A stretch of 64,000 nt of DNA from Phytobacter palmae (lineage in GTDB: Bacteria; Pseudomonadota; Gammaproteobacteria; Enterobacterales; Enterobacteriaceae), in assembly GCA_900112785.1 (NCBI GenBank), contig FONB01000001.1, forward strand, positions 340,033-404,032, read 5' to 3'. Below the pieces are notes generated by a model that was given only the letters and a program-made list of their open reading frames with translations, ran no database searches and was not told where the DNA came from. Within the stretch, counting starts at the first letter, position 1. The number at the start of each line of letters is the position of its first letter. A program made the translations under genes and the position numbers. Below are positions 8,856 to 19,715 of this stretch, in pieces.

Positions 8856-10421
8856 TCAACCTGAATAGTTTTTTGTTGGGAAGCGCATCTGCTGTTCATG
8901 GCTGACCACGCGTGGTTGTCTTTCAAGGATGCGAGTGTTGCGGGCGGCTTCCTCACCCAGCCAGGTCGTATTCGTGCGTGACCCGTCGGCACGGAATTTT
9001 TCCAGATCTGACAGGCGCACCATATAACCTGTTACGCGTACAAGGTCGTTGCCGTTGATATTGGCAGTGAACTCACGCATGCCGGCTTTAAACGCGCCGA
9101 GGCAGAGCTGTACCACGGCCTGCGGATTACGTTTGACGGTCTCATCGAGCGTCAGAATGTCGCTGATGCCCGCCGTGTACCAGGTATGATGCGGGGCTAC
9201 CGTCAGCAGGTGGGTAATAGGGTCGGGTTCGTCGCCGTAGGGCAGGCGTGCTCCCGGCGTGGTGTCAGTATCAGAGCTTATCCCCGACTGAGCGTGCAAC
9301 ATCGCTCTGTTATTCCAGCCATGTTTTACCGGCGCGTTCGCTACAAATGTCGCAAGCTGTTCGCTGATCCGGTAACCCAGCGCATTGGCTTGCGCATCTT
9401 TGCCGTAGCGTACGCTGAGACCTGCACGTTCGCAGAGGATATTCACCGCTTCTGCCAGTCCGTACATGCCAAACATAGGCGCAAAACGATTCGGATCTAT
9501 CAGCCCTTCGGTGACCAGGAAGCTATTCTCGAAGAAGCTGGATTGCGAATAGAGAAAGTCACAGCGCGCATCAATGATCGCGATTTGCTGCTGACAGTAG
9601 TGGGGAAGCTGGCGTGTAAAGAAATCCTCAACAGTGCTGCTGCGTTCGGCAATTGCTTTCAGGTTCAGGCGTACCAGCGTGCTACCGCCGCCGCTTAGCG
9701 GCAACGAGTTGTAACAACTGACGATGCCATAGCCACCTTTTGTGAAAATTTTATCATTTTCGGGGCCGTTGGCGATATGGGGTTTACTGCACTCACAGAT
9801 GTTTTTCGCCACTTCAAGCAGTAAATCATCTGGCGTCATATCCGGGTCATAAATAAAGGTCAGATTAGGCGAAACCTGCTTAAGCTCTGCATCGGCGCGC
9901 AAAATAGCTCGGGTGATCGGCGTATCTGCAGGGCCAATATTGGCATGCATAAACGCATCCGGCAGGGTTCTGTCGAGATAACGCCAAAAACGTTTTATTC
10001 GAATATCGATCTCTTCTTGTGTTAGAATTCTAACATATGGTTGCAGTATCGTATCCAGTTGACCCAGATAAACGGGCATGGATGTGACTGAAGGAACATG
10101 GTGATAAAGGATGGTGAGCATCGACAGCGCGTCGTCAAGATCGATTGCCCCTTCGAGTTCCAGCCATTGCGAGCCATTCGCGAGGAATTTTGCATAGTCC
10201 GGCAGTACATAACGTGGTTTGTAGGGCGCATGCCCTTCGAACATATCGCAAATAGTACCCTCATCAAGCGCAGCTCGCGCTTCTTTTGTTAGTGAGGGAT
10301 AAGGCAGACTATTTTCGGCCTCAAGTGCAAGAAAGTGGCGTTTTTGTGCGGGAGTCAGGGTATTGCTTGTCGCAATCTGCTGGCAACGAGCCAGGTATGC
10401 TGAATCATTTGGCATGGACAT
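8856..10421 (-). CDS. yjjI: Glycyl-radical enzyme homologue YjjI (DUF3029)
   Basis: This protein of about 521 residues aligns with E. coli YjjI. A glycyl-radical signature RVTGY lies near the C-terminus (Gly about 465), and a candidate active-site cysteine is in GIVSCYNSLPL. Catalytic activity and substrate are not known. The frame is open to 10493, but the ATG at 10421 has GAGGAA 5 nt ahead; a second ATG six nt in (10415) is the alternative. The coding sequence contains a DeoR operator (10020-10035) serving the divergent deo operon. Confidence 0.92.
   Translation of the reverse strand: MSMPNDSAYLARCQQIATSNTLTPAQKRHFLALEAENSLPYPSLTKEARAALDEGTICDMFEGHAPYKPRYVLPDYAKFLANGSQWLELEGAIDLDDALSMLTILYHHVPSVTSMPVYLGQLDTILQPYVRILTQEEIDIRIKRFWRYLDRTLPDAFMHANIGPADTPITRAILRADAELKQVSPNLTFIYDPDMTPDDLLLEVAKNICECSKPHIANGPENDKIFTKGGYGIVSCYNSLPLSGGGSTLVRLNLKAIAERSSTVEDFFTRQLPHYCQQQIAIIDARCDFLYSQSSFFENSFLVTEGLIDPNRFAPMFGMYGLAEAVNILCERAGLSVRYGKDAQANALGYRISEQLATFVANAPVKHGWNNRAMLHAQSGISSDTDTTPGARLPYGDEPDPITHLLTVAPHHTWYTAGISDILTLDETVKRNPQAVVQLCLGAFKAGMREFTANINGNDLVRVTGYMVRLSDLEKFRADGSRTNTTWLGEEAARNTRILERQPRVVSHEQQMRFPTKNYSG
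10020..10035. promoter_or_regulatory. Distal DeoR operator of the deo operon, inside yjjI
   Basis: TGTTAGAATTCTAACA is a perfect 16-bp palindrome identical to the DeoR operator consensus of E. coli. It lies 600 bp upstream of the second operator at 10620 and within the yjjI coding region. In E. coli two deo operators about 599 bp apart (at promoters P1 and P2) are bridged by octameric DeoR to loop the DNA. Position and spacing here match that arrangement. Confidence 0.9.
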
Positions 10422-10532
10422 CTTCGTTCCTCTTATTCCTTGAGCATCCGGCCCAGTGTAGGCAACCGAATGGAGTCCGCCTTTGATCCACACCCCTAAA
10501 GATCCGGGTATGTGACTATGTTAAGGCTAAAA

Positions 10533-10635
10533 GTTTGATGAATGTCTCATTACAGTTTTGCAAATATGAATGTGGTTTTCATTAACTGTGATGGGTGTCG
10601 AAGTGTGATGATGGGTTAATGTTAGAATAATAACA
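10533..10635 (+). promoter_or_regulatory. deoP2 control region: two CRP sites and a DeoR operator
   Basis: Just ahead of deoC lie a CRP-like site at about 10533-10554, a second at about 10587-10608 (AACTGTGATGGGTGTCGAAG) and a near-perfect DeoR operator TGTTAGAATAATAACA at 10620-10635. The two CRP centres are 54 bp apart, as at E. coli deoP2, where CytR sits between two CRP dimers as an anti-activator. The operon should therefore respond to cAMP-CRP, CytR (cytidine) and DeoR (deoxyribose-5-phosphate). Confidence 0.8.
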
Positions 10636-10673
10636 GACCCGTATTTAACCGGCTTATGCCGACGGAGAGAAAA

Positions 10674-11453
10674 ATGACTGATTTAACTGCAAGCAGCCTG
10701 CGTGCGTTGAAACTGATGGACCTGACTACCCTGAACGACGACGACACGAACGAAAAAGTGATCGCGCTCTGCCATCAGGCAAAAACCCCGGTTGGTAACA
10801 CTGCCGCTATCTGTATCTATCCGCGTTTTATCCCGATTGCGCGCAAGACGCTGAAAGAGCAGGGTACGCCAGACATCCGCATCGCAACGGTCACTAACTT
10901 CCCGCACGGTAACGACGATATTGAGATCGCGCTGGCGGAAACGCGTGCGGCAATTGCTTACGGTGCTGATGAAGTCGATGTGGTATTCCCGTACCGTGCG
11001 CTGATTGCAGGCAACGAACAAGTGGGCTTTGATCTGGTTAAGGCCTGTAAAGATGCCTGCGCAGCGGCCAATGTTCTGCTGAAAGTGATTATCGAAACCG
11101 GTGAGCTGAAAGAAGAGGCGCTGATTCGCAAAGCGTCTGAAATCTCAATCAAAGCGGGCGCGGATTTTATTAAAACGTCCACCGGTAAAGTGCCAGTGAA
11201 CGCCACGCCGGAAAGCGCGCGCATCATGCTGGAAGTGATTCGCGATATGGGGGTTTCGAAAACCGTTGGTTTCAAACCGGCTGGCGGTGTGCGTTCAGCA
11301 GAAGACGCGCAGAAATTCCTCGCGATTGCCGATGAACTCTTTGGCGCTGACTGGGCGGATTCGCGCCACTATCGCTTTGGTGCGTCCAGTCTGCTGGCAA
11401 GCCTGCTCAAAGCACTGGGCCATGGCGACGGTAAGAGCGCAAGCGGCTATTAA
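10674..11453 (+). CDS. deoC: Deoxyribose-phosphate aldolase DeoC
   Basis: This 259-residue class I aldolase cleaves 2-deoxy-D-ribose 5-phosphate to acetaldehyde and glyceraldehyde 3-phosphate in the cytosol. The Schiff-base lysine is in the conserved FIKTSTGK motif near residue 167. The ATG at 10674 ([18 protein letters not shown]) follows GGAGAGAAAA and matches the E. coli start; the frame itself opens 6 codons earlier. It is the first gene of deoCABD. Confidence 0.98.
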   Translation: MTDLTASSLRALKLMDLTTLNDDDTNEKVIALCHQAKTPVGNTAAICIYPRFIPIARKTLKEQGTPDIRIATVTNFPHGNDDIEIALAETRAAIAYGADEVDVVFPYRALIAGNEQVGFDLVKACKDACAAANVLLKVIIETGELKEEALIRKASEISIKAGADFIKTSTGKVPVNATPESARIMLEVIRDMGVSKTVGFKPAGGVRSAEDAQKFLAIADELFGADWADSRHYRFGASSLLASLLKALGHGDGKSASGY

Positions 11454-11460
11454 TTCTCCT

Positions 11461-11483
11461 TTGCGGCGGCTCGTCCGCCGCAA
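11461..11483 (+). other. Intercistronic hairpin between deoC and deoA
   Basis: TTGCGGCGG and CCGCCGCAA form a perfect 9-bp stem with a 5-nt loop in the 56-nt gap between deoC and deoA. No U-run follows, so it is more likely an mRNA-processing or stability element than a terminator. Confidence 0.6.
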
Positions 11484-11509
11484 CCAACCTTGATTTTCAG
11501 GGGGTTACC

Positions 11510-12832
11510 TTGTTTCTCGCTCAAGAAATAATTCGTAAAAAACGCGATGGCCATGTGCTCAGTGATGAAGAGATTCGTTTCTTTATCAACGGGATTCGTG
11601 ACAACACCGTGTCCGAAGGGCAAATTGCCGCTCTGGCGATGACCATTTTCTTCCACGACATGGCAATTGAGGAGCGTGTTTCGCTGACCATGGCGATGCG
11701 AGACTCAGGGACTGTTCTCGACTGGAAACACCTTAATCTCAACGGGCCTGTTGTCGACAAACACTCCACTGGCGGCGTGGGAGATGTCACCTCGCTAATG
11801 CTTGGGCCGATGGTTGCGGCCTGCGGCGGCTATATCCCTATGATTTCCGGGCGTGGGCTTGGCCATACTGGCGGTACGCTCGACAAACTGGAAGCCATCC
11901 CGGGGTTTGATATTTTCCCGGATGACAAACGCTTTCGCGACATCATTAAAGATGTGGGCGTCGCGATTATCGGACAGACGAATTCTTTAGCCCCTGCTGA
12001 TAAACGCTTTTATGCCACGCGCGATATTACGGCTACGGTCGATTCTATTCCGCTGATCACCGCCTCGATCCTCGCCAAGAAACTGGCGGAAGGGCTGGAC
12101 GCGCTGGTCATGGACGTCAAAGTGGGCAGCGGGGCCTTTATGCCGACGCCAGAGCTTTCTGCCGAACTGGCACAGGCGATCGTTGGTGTGGCTAATGGCG
12201 CCGGCGTTCGTACTACCGCGCTGCTTACCGATATGAACCAGGTACTCGCCTCCAGCGCCGGTAACGCTGTTGAAGTGCGTGAAGCCGTCCGCTTTCTGAC
12301 CGGCGATTACCGCAATCCGCGTCTTTATGACGTGACGATGGCGCTCTGCGTAGAAATGCTGGTCTCCGGCAAACTGGCGAAAGACGACGCCGAGGCGCGT
12401 AGACAATTGCAGGCGGTGCTGGATAACGGTAAAGCGGCGGAAATATTTGGCCGCATGGTTGCTGCACAAAAAGGCCCTACTGATTTTGTCGAAAACTATG
12501 ACAAATACCTGGCAACCGCGACGCTCAGCAAGGCCGTGTATGCCGATACCGAAGGATTTATTGCCCGGATGGACACGCGTGCGCTGGGGATGGCAGTAGT
12601 CTCAATGGGCGGCGGCCGTCGTCAGGCGTCCGATACCATTGATTACAGCGTGGGCTTTACCGACATGGCGCGTCTGGGTGATGCGATTGACGGGCAGCGT
12701 CCTTTAGCGGTGATCCATGCAAAAGATGAAGCAAGCTGGCAGGAAGCGGCAAATGCGGTCAAAGCCGCGATTGTAATTGCTGATGAAGCGCCAAAAGAGA
12801 CACCAACAGTCTGGCGACGCATTACCGATTAA
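11510..12832 (+). CDS. deoA: Thymidine phosphorylase DeoA
   Basis: The 440-residue enzyme splits thymidine (and deoxyuridine) with phosphate to free base and 2-deoxyribose 1-phosphate. The nucleoside phosphorylase family signature is visible around [16 protein letters not shown], and the phosphate-binding KHSTGGVGD lies near residue 84. The start is TTG, preceded by GGGGG at about 7 nt; a TTG start and the [12 protein letters not shown]-terminus are also found in E. coli. Second gene of deoCABD. Confidence 0.98.
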   Translation: MFLAQEIIRKKRDGHVLSDEEIRFFINGIRDNTVSEGQIAALAMTIFFHDMAIEERVSLTMAMRDSGTVLDWKHLNLNGPVVDKHSTGGVGDVTSLMLGPMVAACGGYIPMISGRGLGHTGGTLDKLEAIPGFDIFPDDKRFRDIIKDVGVAIIGQTNSLAPADKRFYATRDITATVDSIPLITASILAKKLAEGLDALVMDVKVGSGAFMPTPELSAELAQAIVGVANGAGVRTTALLTDMNQVLASSAGNAVEVREAVRFLTGDYRNPRLYDVTMALCVEMLVSGKLAKDDAEARRQLQAVLDNGKAAEIFGRMVAAQKGPTDFVENYDKYLATATLSKAVYADTEGFIARMDTRALGMAVVSMGGGRRQASDTIDYSVGFTDMARLGDAIDGQRPLAVIHAKDEASWQEAANAVKAAIVIADEAPKETPTVWRRITD

Positions 12833-12862
12833 CGATATACTGATCTGATCGCTTTTTTTTAA

Positions 12863-14107
<1,245 letters not shown>

Positions 14108-14129
14108 TTTGGGAACGGGCATCGTTTGA

Positions 14130-14163
14130 TGCCCTCGCCCTGACTCTCTCCTGCGGGAGAGGG
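14130..14163. repeat. REP-like imperfect palindrome between deoB and deoD
   Basis: The segment CCCTCGCCCTGACTCTCTCC, a short loop and GGGAGAGGG forms a hairpin of the type dispersed in intergenic regions of enterobacteria. It lies in the 87-nt deoB-deoD gap. Such elements often stabilise upstream mRNA or adjust the ratio of operon products. The call rests on recognising the pattern; no copy number was computed. Confidence 0.55.
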
Positions 14164-14194
14164 GGAAAACACAACGAATAAAAAGGAACTGAAG

Positions 14195-14917
14195 ATGGCT
14201 ACTCCTCACATTAACGCAGAAATGGGTGATTTCGCTGACGTTGTGCTGATGCCTGGCGACCCGCTGCGTGCAAAGCACATTGCTGAAACCTTTTTCGAAG
14301 ACATCCGTGAAGTGAACAACGTGCGCGGCATGTTGGGTTACACCGGTACCTATAAAGGCCGCAAAATCTCCGTAATGGGACATGGTATGGGTATCCCATC
14401 CTGCTCCATTTACGCGAAAGAGCTGATCACCGATTTCGGCGTGAAAAAAATCATCCGTGTGGGCTCATGCGGCGCGGTACGTATGGACGTGAAACTGCGT
14501 GATATCGTCATCGGTATGGGCGCGTGCACGGACTCTAAAGTCAACCGCATGCGTTTTAAAGACCATGATTTCGCTGCGATTGCTGATTTCGATATGGTGC
14601 GTAACGCTGTTGATGCGGCCAAAGCGCTGGGTGTTGATGCTCGCGTTGGCAACATCTTCTCTGCGGATCTGTTCTATGCACCGGACGGCGGCGAGATGTT
14701 CGACGTCATGGAAAAATACGGCATTCTGGGCGTGGAAATGGAAGCGGCGGGCATCTACGGCGTTGCCGCAGAGTTCGGTGCGAAAGCGTTGACCATCTGT
14801 ACTGTTTCCGACCATATCCGTACCCACGAGCAGACCACCTCTGCCGAGCGTCAGACCACATTCAACGACATGATCAAAATCGCGCTGGAATCTGTTCTGC
14901 TGGGCGATAAAGAGTAA
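14195..14917 (+). CDS. deoD: Purine nucleoside phosphorylase DeoD
   Basis: The 240-residue hexameric high-molecular-mass type phosphorylase cleaves purine (deoxy)ribonucleosides with phosphate. Family features are the MPGDPLRAK phosphate-site segment, the GSCGAV motif and [10 protein letters not shown], with the catalytic aspartate in SDHI. It is one residue longer than the E. coli enzyme because of an extra glycine in DGGEMF. AAAGGAAC precedes the ATG. It closes the deo operon, with a terminator just past its stop. Confidence 0.98.
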   Translation: MATPHINAEMGDFADVVLMPGDPLRAKHIAETFFEDIREVNNVRGMLGYTGTYKGRKISVMGHGMGIPSCSIYAKELITDFGVKKIIRVGSCGAVRMDVKLRDIVIGMGACTDSKVNRMRFKDHDFAAIADFDMVRNAVDAAKALGVDARVGNIFSADLFYAPDGGEMFDVMEKYGILGVEMEAAGIYGVAAEFGAKALTICTVSDHIRTHEQTTSAERQTTFNDMIKIALESVLLGDKE

Positions 14918-14925
14918 GCATGTTT

Positions 14926-14957
14926 CAAAACGGGCGGCTTATACGCTGCCCGTTTTA
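14926..14957 (+). terminator. deo operon terminator
   Basis: AAAACGGGCGGCT and GCTGCCCGTTTT form a GC-rich stem with a small loop about 10 nt past the deoD stop, followed by TTTATC. This fits intrinsic termination of deoCABD. Confidence 0.8.
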
Positions 14958-15030
14958 TCAACTCATTTACTTTGCTTCCTCTCGTTTTCCTCTTTTTCTT
15001 TAATAAGAACAGCGCTATGGATCCATTCAG

Positions 15031-15308
15031 GTGTCTGTTCATAAATCTATTCAGCAAAGTGAAAAAGTATGGGCATTTGGGCGTCTGATCGCCAACAGCG
15101 ATATGCATGCCGGAAAACGTTCGTTTTATGTGTCCGCCCCGCCAACGCAGATGGCACCGGTCTATGACATGCTACCGATGTCGTTTGCGCCAGTGAATTC
15201 AGGCGCAATGTGCTGCGAAGCGATATTAATGTGGATTCTCCAGTCTGCAAAATAGCCCGGGAGTGGGCTTTACCGCTCGCCGCCTCGATTAGCCAGCGAC
15301 TTGCATAA
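15031..15308 (+). pseudogene. yjjJ: Remnant of the HipA-like kinase gene yjjJ
   Basis: In E. coli yjjJ (hipH), a HipA-family kinase of about 440 residues, lies between deoD and lplA. Here the interval holds only about 280 nt of its 3' end. One frame gives VWAFGRLIANSDMHAGKRSF and later APVYDMLPMSFAP, which match the C-terminal kinase-core motifs (catalytic NSDMHAGN-type loop and YDMLPM). The frame then ends in TAG, and the tail (AREWALPLAASISQRLA, stop at 15306) continues in another frame. The N-terminal 80 percent or so is missing, so the gene is dead. Confidence 0.85.
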
Positions 15309-15313
15309 AAAGG

Positions 15314-16330
15314 TCATCTCACCGCCCCTGCAATCCACGCGGACAATTCCCGCAATTCGGTTTCCTGTTCCGGGAAATCCCCTAATAGCGCGTCACACTC
15401 CTGTGCCAGCATATCTGCGCGATACAGGCAGCCCTGCAGGCGTGCGGCAAGTGCCTCCAGCGGTGCGGGGTTCAGGCTATCGGTAAACACTTGCGTGCGG
15501 GTGATATGCCCTTTTTCCACGTCAAAATGTAGCTCCACGCCGCCCCAGGTAAAGCGCTCATCAAGCAAATGGCTGAACGCAGGCGCCTGACCGAAATTCC
15601 ACTCCCAACTGCTCTGGCGGGCAAAAGTCTCGGCGAAATTCGGCAGATCCGGGGCTTTGTCCGGTGAAATTATCTCGGCTTCAACTCGCTCACCGTAGTG
15701 GGAGAAGAAGGCCTCTGTTACTGCCTCGCAGATCTGCTCATGGCTGATGTCCGGCAACAGATCGACCAGGTTTGCGACGCGTCCGCGCACGGAGGTAATT
15801 CCCTTGGCCTGAAGCTTCTTCTTATCCGGATTGAGATAGTTTGCCAGGCGGCTGAGGTCGGCATTGAGCAACAGCGTACCATGATGGAAACCACGATCTT
15901 TAGTCTCCCGGTAGGCGGAACCAGAGACTTTGCGATCGCCCTGTGGCGTTTTGACCACCAGATCGTTACGCCCGGACGCTTCTGCCGTTACGCCCAGCGA
16001 GTTCAGCGCCTGCAACACAATCGCGGTAGAGATTGTTTTGTCGTACTCCGGTTTGCCCGCCATAAAGGTAAAGCAGGTATTACCTAAATCATGAAACACC
16101 GCGCCACCGCCGCTGCTGCGTCGTGCCAGACGAACATTGTCTTCTTCCATGCGCCGGGTATTGCACTCTTTCCACGGGTTTTGCGCCCGCCCGATAACCA
16201 CCGTATCGGCGTTACGCCAGAGGAAAAGTACGCGCTGGGTGGCTGGCATCTGGCGAAAAATACACTCCTCCACCGCCAGATTGAACCAGGGATCATATGA
16301 ATCAGAGATAAGCAGACGCAGTGTGGACAT
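15314..16330 (-). CDS. lplA: Lipoate-protein ligase A
   Basis: The 338-residue LplA activates free lipoate with ATP and attaches it to lysines of E2 and GcvH lipoyl domains. Visible features are the family N-terminus [14 protein letters not shown], the lipoyl-adenylate-binding [15 protein letters not shown] loop near residue 70, and the C-terminal LplA domain. Length matches E. coli. It is transcribed opposite to the deo operon; its stop lies close to the yjjJ remnant. Confidence 0.97.
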   Translation of the reverse strand: MSTLRLLISDSYDPWFNLAVEECIFRQMPATQRVLFLWRNADTVVIGRAQNPWKECNTRRMEEDNVRLARRSSGGGAVFHDLGNTCFTFMAGKPEYDKTISTAIVLQALNSLGVTAEASGRNDLVVKTPQGDRKVSGSAYRETKDRGFHHGTLLLNADLSRLANYLNPDKKKLQAKGITSVRGRVANLVDLLPDISHEQICEAVTEAFFSHYGERVEAEIISPDKAPDLPNFAETFARQSSWEWNFGQAPAFSHLLDERFTWGGVELHFDVEKGHITRTQVFTDSLNPAPLEALAARLQGCLYRADMLAQECDALLGDFPEQETELRELSAWIAGAVR

Positions 16331-16413
16331 GGCAGATTTCCTTTCCTGAAAACTCGTCGTTTTTCACGTTGCCGTTGCAAAGAGTGCAACGTGAAATCCG
16401 CAGGGTATATAGA

Positions 16414-17058
16414 TTACTCTTTCTTTTCGTTCTCTTCCTCTTCCGGCACCGGCTTGCTGGCCGTAAGCAGGAAAGGGGACTGCTGCCAGCGGGTACGTTT
16501 CCCTTGCAACAGTGTGCGGGTCAGTACGACGCCAATAGCCAGAGAAAGGAGTAGCATAAGGCGTAAAATATTGGTGGTGTTGTCGACCTGTTTGGCCTCC
16601 GTCGCCAGGGTATGGGTATCCAGCGTTAAACGCAGGTAGCCCAGCGGGCTGCTTTTTCCCTGAATCGGCTCGACGATTTGCTGGTTGAAGTAGCCCCCGG
16701 CTTTTTTGCCGTCCAGAGCCAGCCTGTCGCGCACATCAATACTTTCGCCAGAACGGGCAATCAGATCGCCGCGTTCGTCATAGACGCCCGCATCAAGAAT
16801 TCGGCTCTCCTCCGTCAATTGCCGGAGCATAACGCTGATACGCTTGTCGTCAGGCGTTTCCGCACGCATCAGTGGAGCAAGGTTTATTGTGACCTGTTTC
16901 GCCAGCGTGCGGGCCAACTCTTCAAGCTGCGGATTGCGCTGACGCTGATGATTCTGACTGAACCACGATGCGCCCTGCATAAGGGCGACCAACAACGCCA
17001 GACAGAAAAGCACGATCACGGCGCGATGAAGCCGGAATTTGAGTTTTGCGCGAGCCAT
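16414..17058 (-). CDS. ytjB: Inner-membrane protein YtjB (Smp)
   Basis: The 214-residue SMP-family protein has one N-terminal membrane helix (about residues 13-31) after a basic start MARAKLKFRLHR, a periplasmic middle region, a second hydrophobic stretch near residues 170-187 and a basic/acidic cytosolic tail. It is divergent from serB and upstream of lplA on the same strand, an arrangement shared with E. coli. The function of the family is not established. Confidence 0.9.
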   Translation of the reverse strand: MARAKLKFRLHRAVIVLFCLALLVALMQGASWFSQNHQRQRNPQLEELARTLAKQVTINLAPLMRAETPDDKRISVMLRQLTEESRILDAGVYDERGDLIARSGESIDVRDRLALDGKKAGGYFNQQIVEPIQGKSSPLGYLRLTLDTHTLATEAKQVDNTTNILRLMLLLSLAIGVVLTRTLLQGKRTRWQQSPFLLTASKPVPEEEENEKKE

Positions 17059-17163
17059 ATTCCACCTGTTGAAAATTTGCGGCTTAATGTTGCCAGAAGC
17101 GCTGGTTACAAGGTAGCCTCATGCGTTATTTTTACCTCAGCACATACCCCTACAGGAGCTGTA

Positions 17164-18135
17164 ATGCCGAATAATTTGACCTGGTGCGACCTGCCCAACG
17201 ACGTTTCTCAGTGGCCTGGGTTGCCGCTCTCTTTAAGTGGTGATGAGGTCATGCCCCTGGATTATCACGCGGGTCGTAGCGGATGGCTTCTGTATGGACG
17301 CGCGCTGAATAAAGAACGTCTGACCGCCTGGCAGCGTAAACTGGGCGCGGCAATGGTGATCGTGGCAGCCTGGTGCGTGGAAGATTATCAGGTTATCCGG
17401 CTTGCCGGTTCACTCACCCCGCGTGCTACCCGCCTTGCGCATGACGAAGGGCTGGACGTTGCGCCTCTGGGTAAAATTCCGTCTCTGCGTCATCCCGGTC
17501 TGATGGTAATGGATATGGACTCAACCGCGATTCAAATTGAGTGCATTGATGAAATCGCTAAACTGGCTGGTACGGGCGAAATGGTATCCGAAGTGACGGA
17601 ACGCGCCATGCGCGGTGAGCTGGATTTCACGGCCAGCCTGCGTCAACGCGTGGCAACGCTCAAAGGAGCTGATGCGAGAATTCTGCATCAGGTCCGCGAT
17701 AACCTGCCCTTGATGCCAGGTCTTACGCAACTGGTGCTAAAACTGGAAACGCTGGGCTGGAAAGTGGCGATTGCGTCTGGCGGCTTTACCTTCTTTGCCG
17801 ACCACCTGCGCGAGATGTTGCGCCTGACTGCGGCGGTAGCCAACCATCTGGAAGTGATTGATGGTAAATTCACCGGCAATGTGCTGGGCGACATTGTGGA
17901 CGCGCAGTACAAGGCCAATACCCTGAAACGCCTGGCGCAGGAACATGAAATCCCGGCCACTCAAACGATCGCCATTGGCGATGGTGCGAATGATCTGCCA
18001 ATGATTAAAGCGGCCGGGTTGGGTATCGCGTTCCACGCGAAACCGAAAGTGAATGAAAAAGCGGAAGTCACCATCCGTCACGCTGACCTGATGGGGGTGT
18101 TCTGCATTCTCTCAGCCAGTCTGGCGAAGAAATAA
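17164..18135 (+). CDS. serB: Phosphoserine phosphatase SerB
   Basis: The 323-residue HAD phosphatase carries out the last step of L-serine synthesis. Motif I is DMDST near residue 120, with the nucleophile Asp first; motif II is in ASGGF, and the metal-binding motif is GDGANDLPM. The N-terminal third is the ACT-like regulatory region. The frame is open far upstream through ytjB, but MPNNLTWCDLP at 17164, after ACAGGAG, is the family start. radA follows 10 nt downstream. Confidence 0.97.
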   Translation: MPNNLTWCDLPNDVSQWPGLPLSLSGDEVMPLDYHAGRSGWLLYGRALNKERLTAWQRKLGAAMVIVAAWCVEDYQVIRLAGSLTPRATRLAHDEGLDVAPLGKIPSLRHPGLMVMDMDSTAIQIECIDEIAKLAGTGEMVSEVTERAMRGELDFTASLRQRVATLKGADARILHQVRDNLPLMPGLTQLVLKLETLGWKVAIASGGFTFFADHLREMLRLTAAVANHLEVIDGKFTGNVLGDIVDAQYKANTLKRLAQEHEIPATQTIAIGDGANDLPMIKAAGLGIAFHAKPKVNEKAEVTIRHADLMGVFCILSASLAKK

Positions 18136-18145
18136 CGAGGTCTCT

Positions 18146-19528
18146 GTGGCGAAAGCTCCAAAACGCGCATTTGTCTGTAATGAATGTGGTGCCGATTACC
18201 CCCGCTGGCAGGGGCAATGTAGCGCCTGCCATGCCTGGAACACGATTACCGAAGTGCGTGTAGCCGCCTCACCTGCCGTAGCGCGAAATGAGCGCTTAAG
18301 TGGGTATGCGGGCAATGCGGGCGTGGCGAAAGTACAGAAACTTTCCGATATCAGCCTGGAAGCCTTGCCGCGTTTTTCTACCGGCTTTAAAGAGTTCGAC
18401 CGCGTGTTAGGCGGCGGTGTAGTGCCTGGAAGCGCCATATTAATTGGTGGCAACCCCGGCGCGGGCAAATCGACGCTTTTGCTACAAACCCTGTGCAGAC
18501 TCGCGGAACAGATGAAAACGCTGTATGTCACCGGTGAAGAGTCATTGCAGCAGGTGGCGATGCGCGCGCACCGTCTTGGTCTGCCCACCGCCAATCTGAA
18601 TATGTTGTCGGAAACCAGCATTGAACAAATCTGCCAGATTGCCGATGAAGAACAGCCGAAGCTGATGGTCATTGACTCCATCCAGGTCATGCACATGGCA
18701 GATATCCAGTCCTCGCCGGGCAGCGTAGCGCAGGTGCGTGAAACGGCGGCTTATCTCACGCGCTTTGCGAAAACACGCGGGGTGGCGATTGTGATGGTCG
18801 GGCACGTGACCAAAGATGGCTCGCTGGCCGGGCCGAAAGTCCTTGAGCACTGTATTGACTGTTCAGTCTTGCTGGATGGCGATGCGGACTCCCGTTTCCG
18901 TACGCTGCGCAGCCATAAGAACCGCTTTGGCGCGGTAAATGAGCTGGGTGTCTTTGCCATGACTGAACAAGGGCTTCGGGAGGTGAGCAATCCGTCTGCC
19001 ATTTTCCTTAGTCGTGGCGATGAGGTGACTTCTGGTAGCTCGGTGATGGTGGTCTGGGAAGGAACACGTCCGCTGCTGGTAGAGATTCAGGCGCTGGTCG
19101 ATCACTCAATGATGTCCAATCCCCGGCGTGTTGCTGTTGGCCTCGAACAAAACCGCCTTGCCATTTTGCTGGCGGTGCTGCATCGCCACGGCGGCCTGCA
19201 GATGGCCGACCAGGATGTCTTCGTTAACGTGGTTGGCGGCGTAAAAGTGACGGAGACCAGCGCTGATTTGGCGCTCTTACTGGCAATGGTTTCGAGCCTG
19301 CGCGACCGGCCTTTGCCTCAGGATCTGGTGGTCTTTGGCGAGGTTGGGCTGGCGGGTGAGATTCGCCCGGTCCCCAGCGGACAAGAGCGTATTTCCGAAG
19401 CGGCGAAACATGGTTTCCGGCGGGCCATTGTACCTGCAGCGAATGTGCCGAAAAAACCGCCAGAAGGGATGCAGGTCTTCGGTGTTAAAAAACTCGCAGA
19501 TGCACTAAGTGTCTTTGACGACTTATAA
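18146..19528 (+). CDS. radA: DNA repair protein RadA
   Basis: The 460-residue RecA-like ATPase promotes branch migration of recombination intermediates. It has an N-terminal zinc ribbon C-x2-C-x9-C-x2-C (in CNECGADY...CSACHAW), Walker A GGNPGAGKST near residue 95, the RadA-specific KNRFG motif, and a C-terminal Lon-like domain. The start is GTG after ACGAGG, 10 nt past serB, so serB-radA form an operon, with nadR downstream as in E. coli. Confidence 0.97.
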   Translation: MAKAPKRAFVCNECGADYPRWQGQCSACHAWNTITEVRVAASPAVARNERLSGYAGNAGVAKVQKLSDISLEALPRFSTGFKEFDRVLGGGVVPGSAILIGGNPGAGKSTLLLQTLCRLAEQMKTLYVTGEESLQQVAMRAHRLGLPTANLNMLSETSIEQICQIADEEQPKLMVIDSIQVMHMADIQSSPGSVAQVRETAAYLTRFAKTRGVAIVMVGHVTKDGSLAGPKVLEHCIDCSVLLDGDADSRFRTLRSHKNRFGAVNELGVFAMTEQGLREVSNPSAIFLSRGDEVTSGSSVMVVWEGTRPLLVEIQALVDHSMMSNPRRVAVGLEQNRLAILLAVLHRHGGLQMADQDVFVNVVGGVKVTETSADLALLLAMVSSLRDRPLPQDLVVFGEVGLAGEIRPVPSGQERISEAAKHGFRRAIVPAANVPKKPPEGMQVFGVKKLADALSVFDDL

Positions 19529-19715
19529 TTATATTCCCGTCGTCTTTCTGGCGGCAGGTGTGATGGCTGCGTTTACTCCCCCGGAGCACTGCAATAGTTA
19601 TGCTCCTCGGGGTTCGTTTACTCACCGCCTCCTGCCCCGAAATGCATAGGGAATTTTGCATAATAGGCCTGGCACGTTGATGCTGCCAGGCAGGTTCAGC
19701 CAGCAGGAGGCACTC

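Noticed and set aside
14130-14163. Possible terminator dividing deoB from deoD
   Set aside because: The hairpin lacks a T-run and resembles dispersed enterobacterial palindromes. deoD is normally co-transcribed with deoB, so it is listed as a repeat instead.
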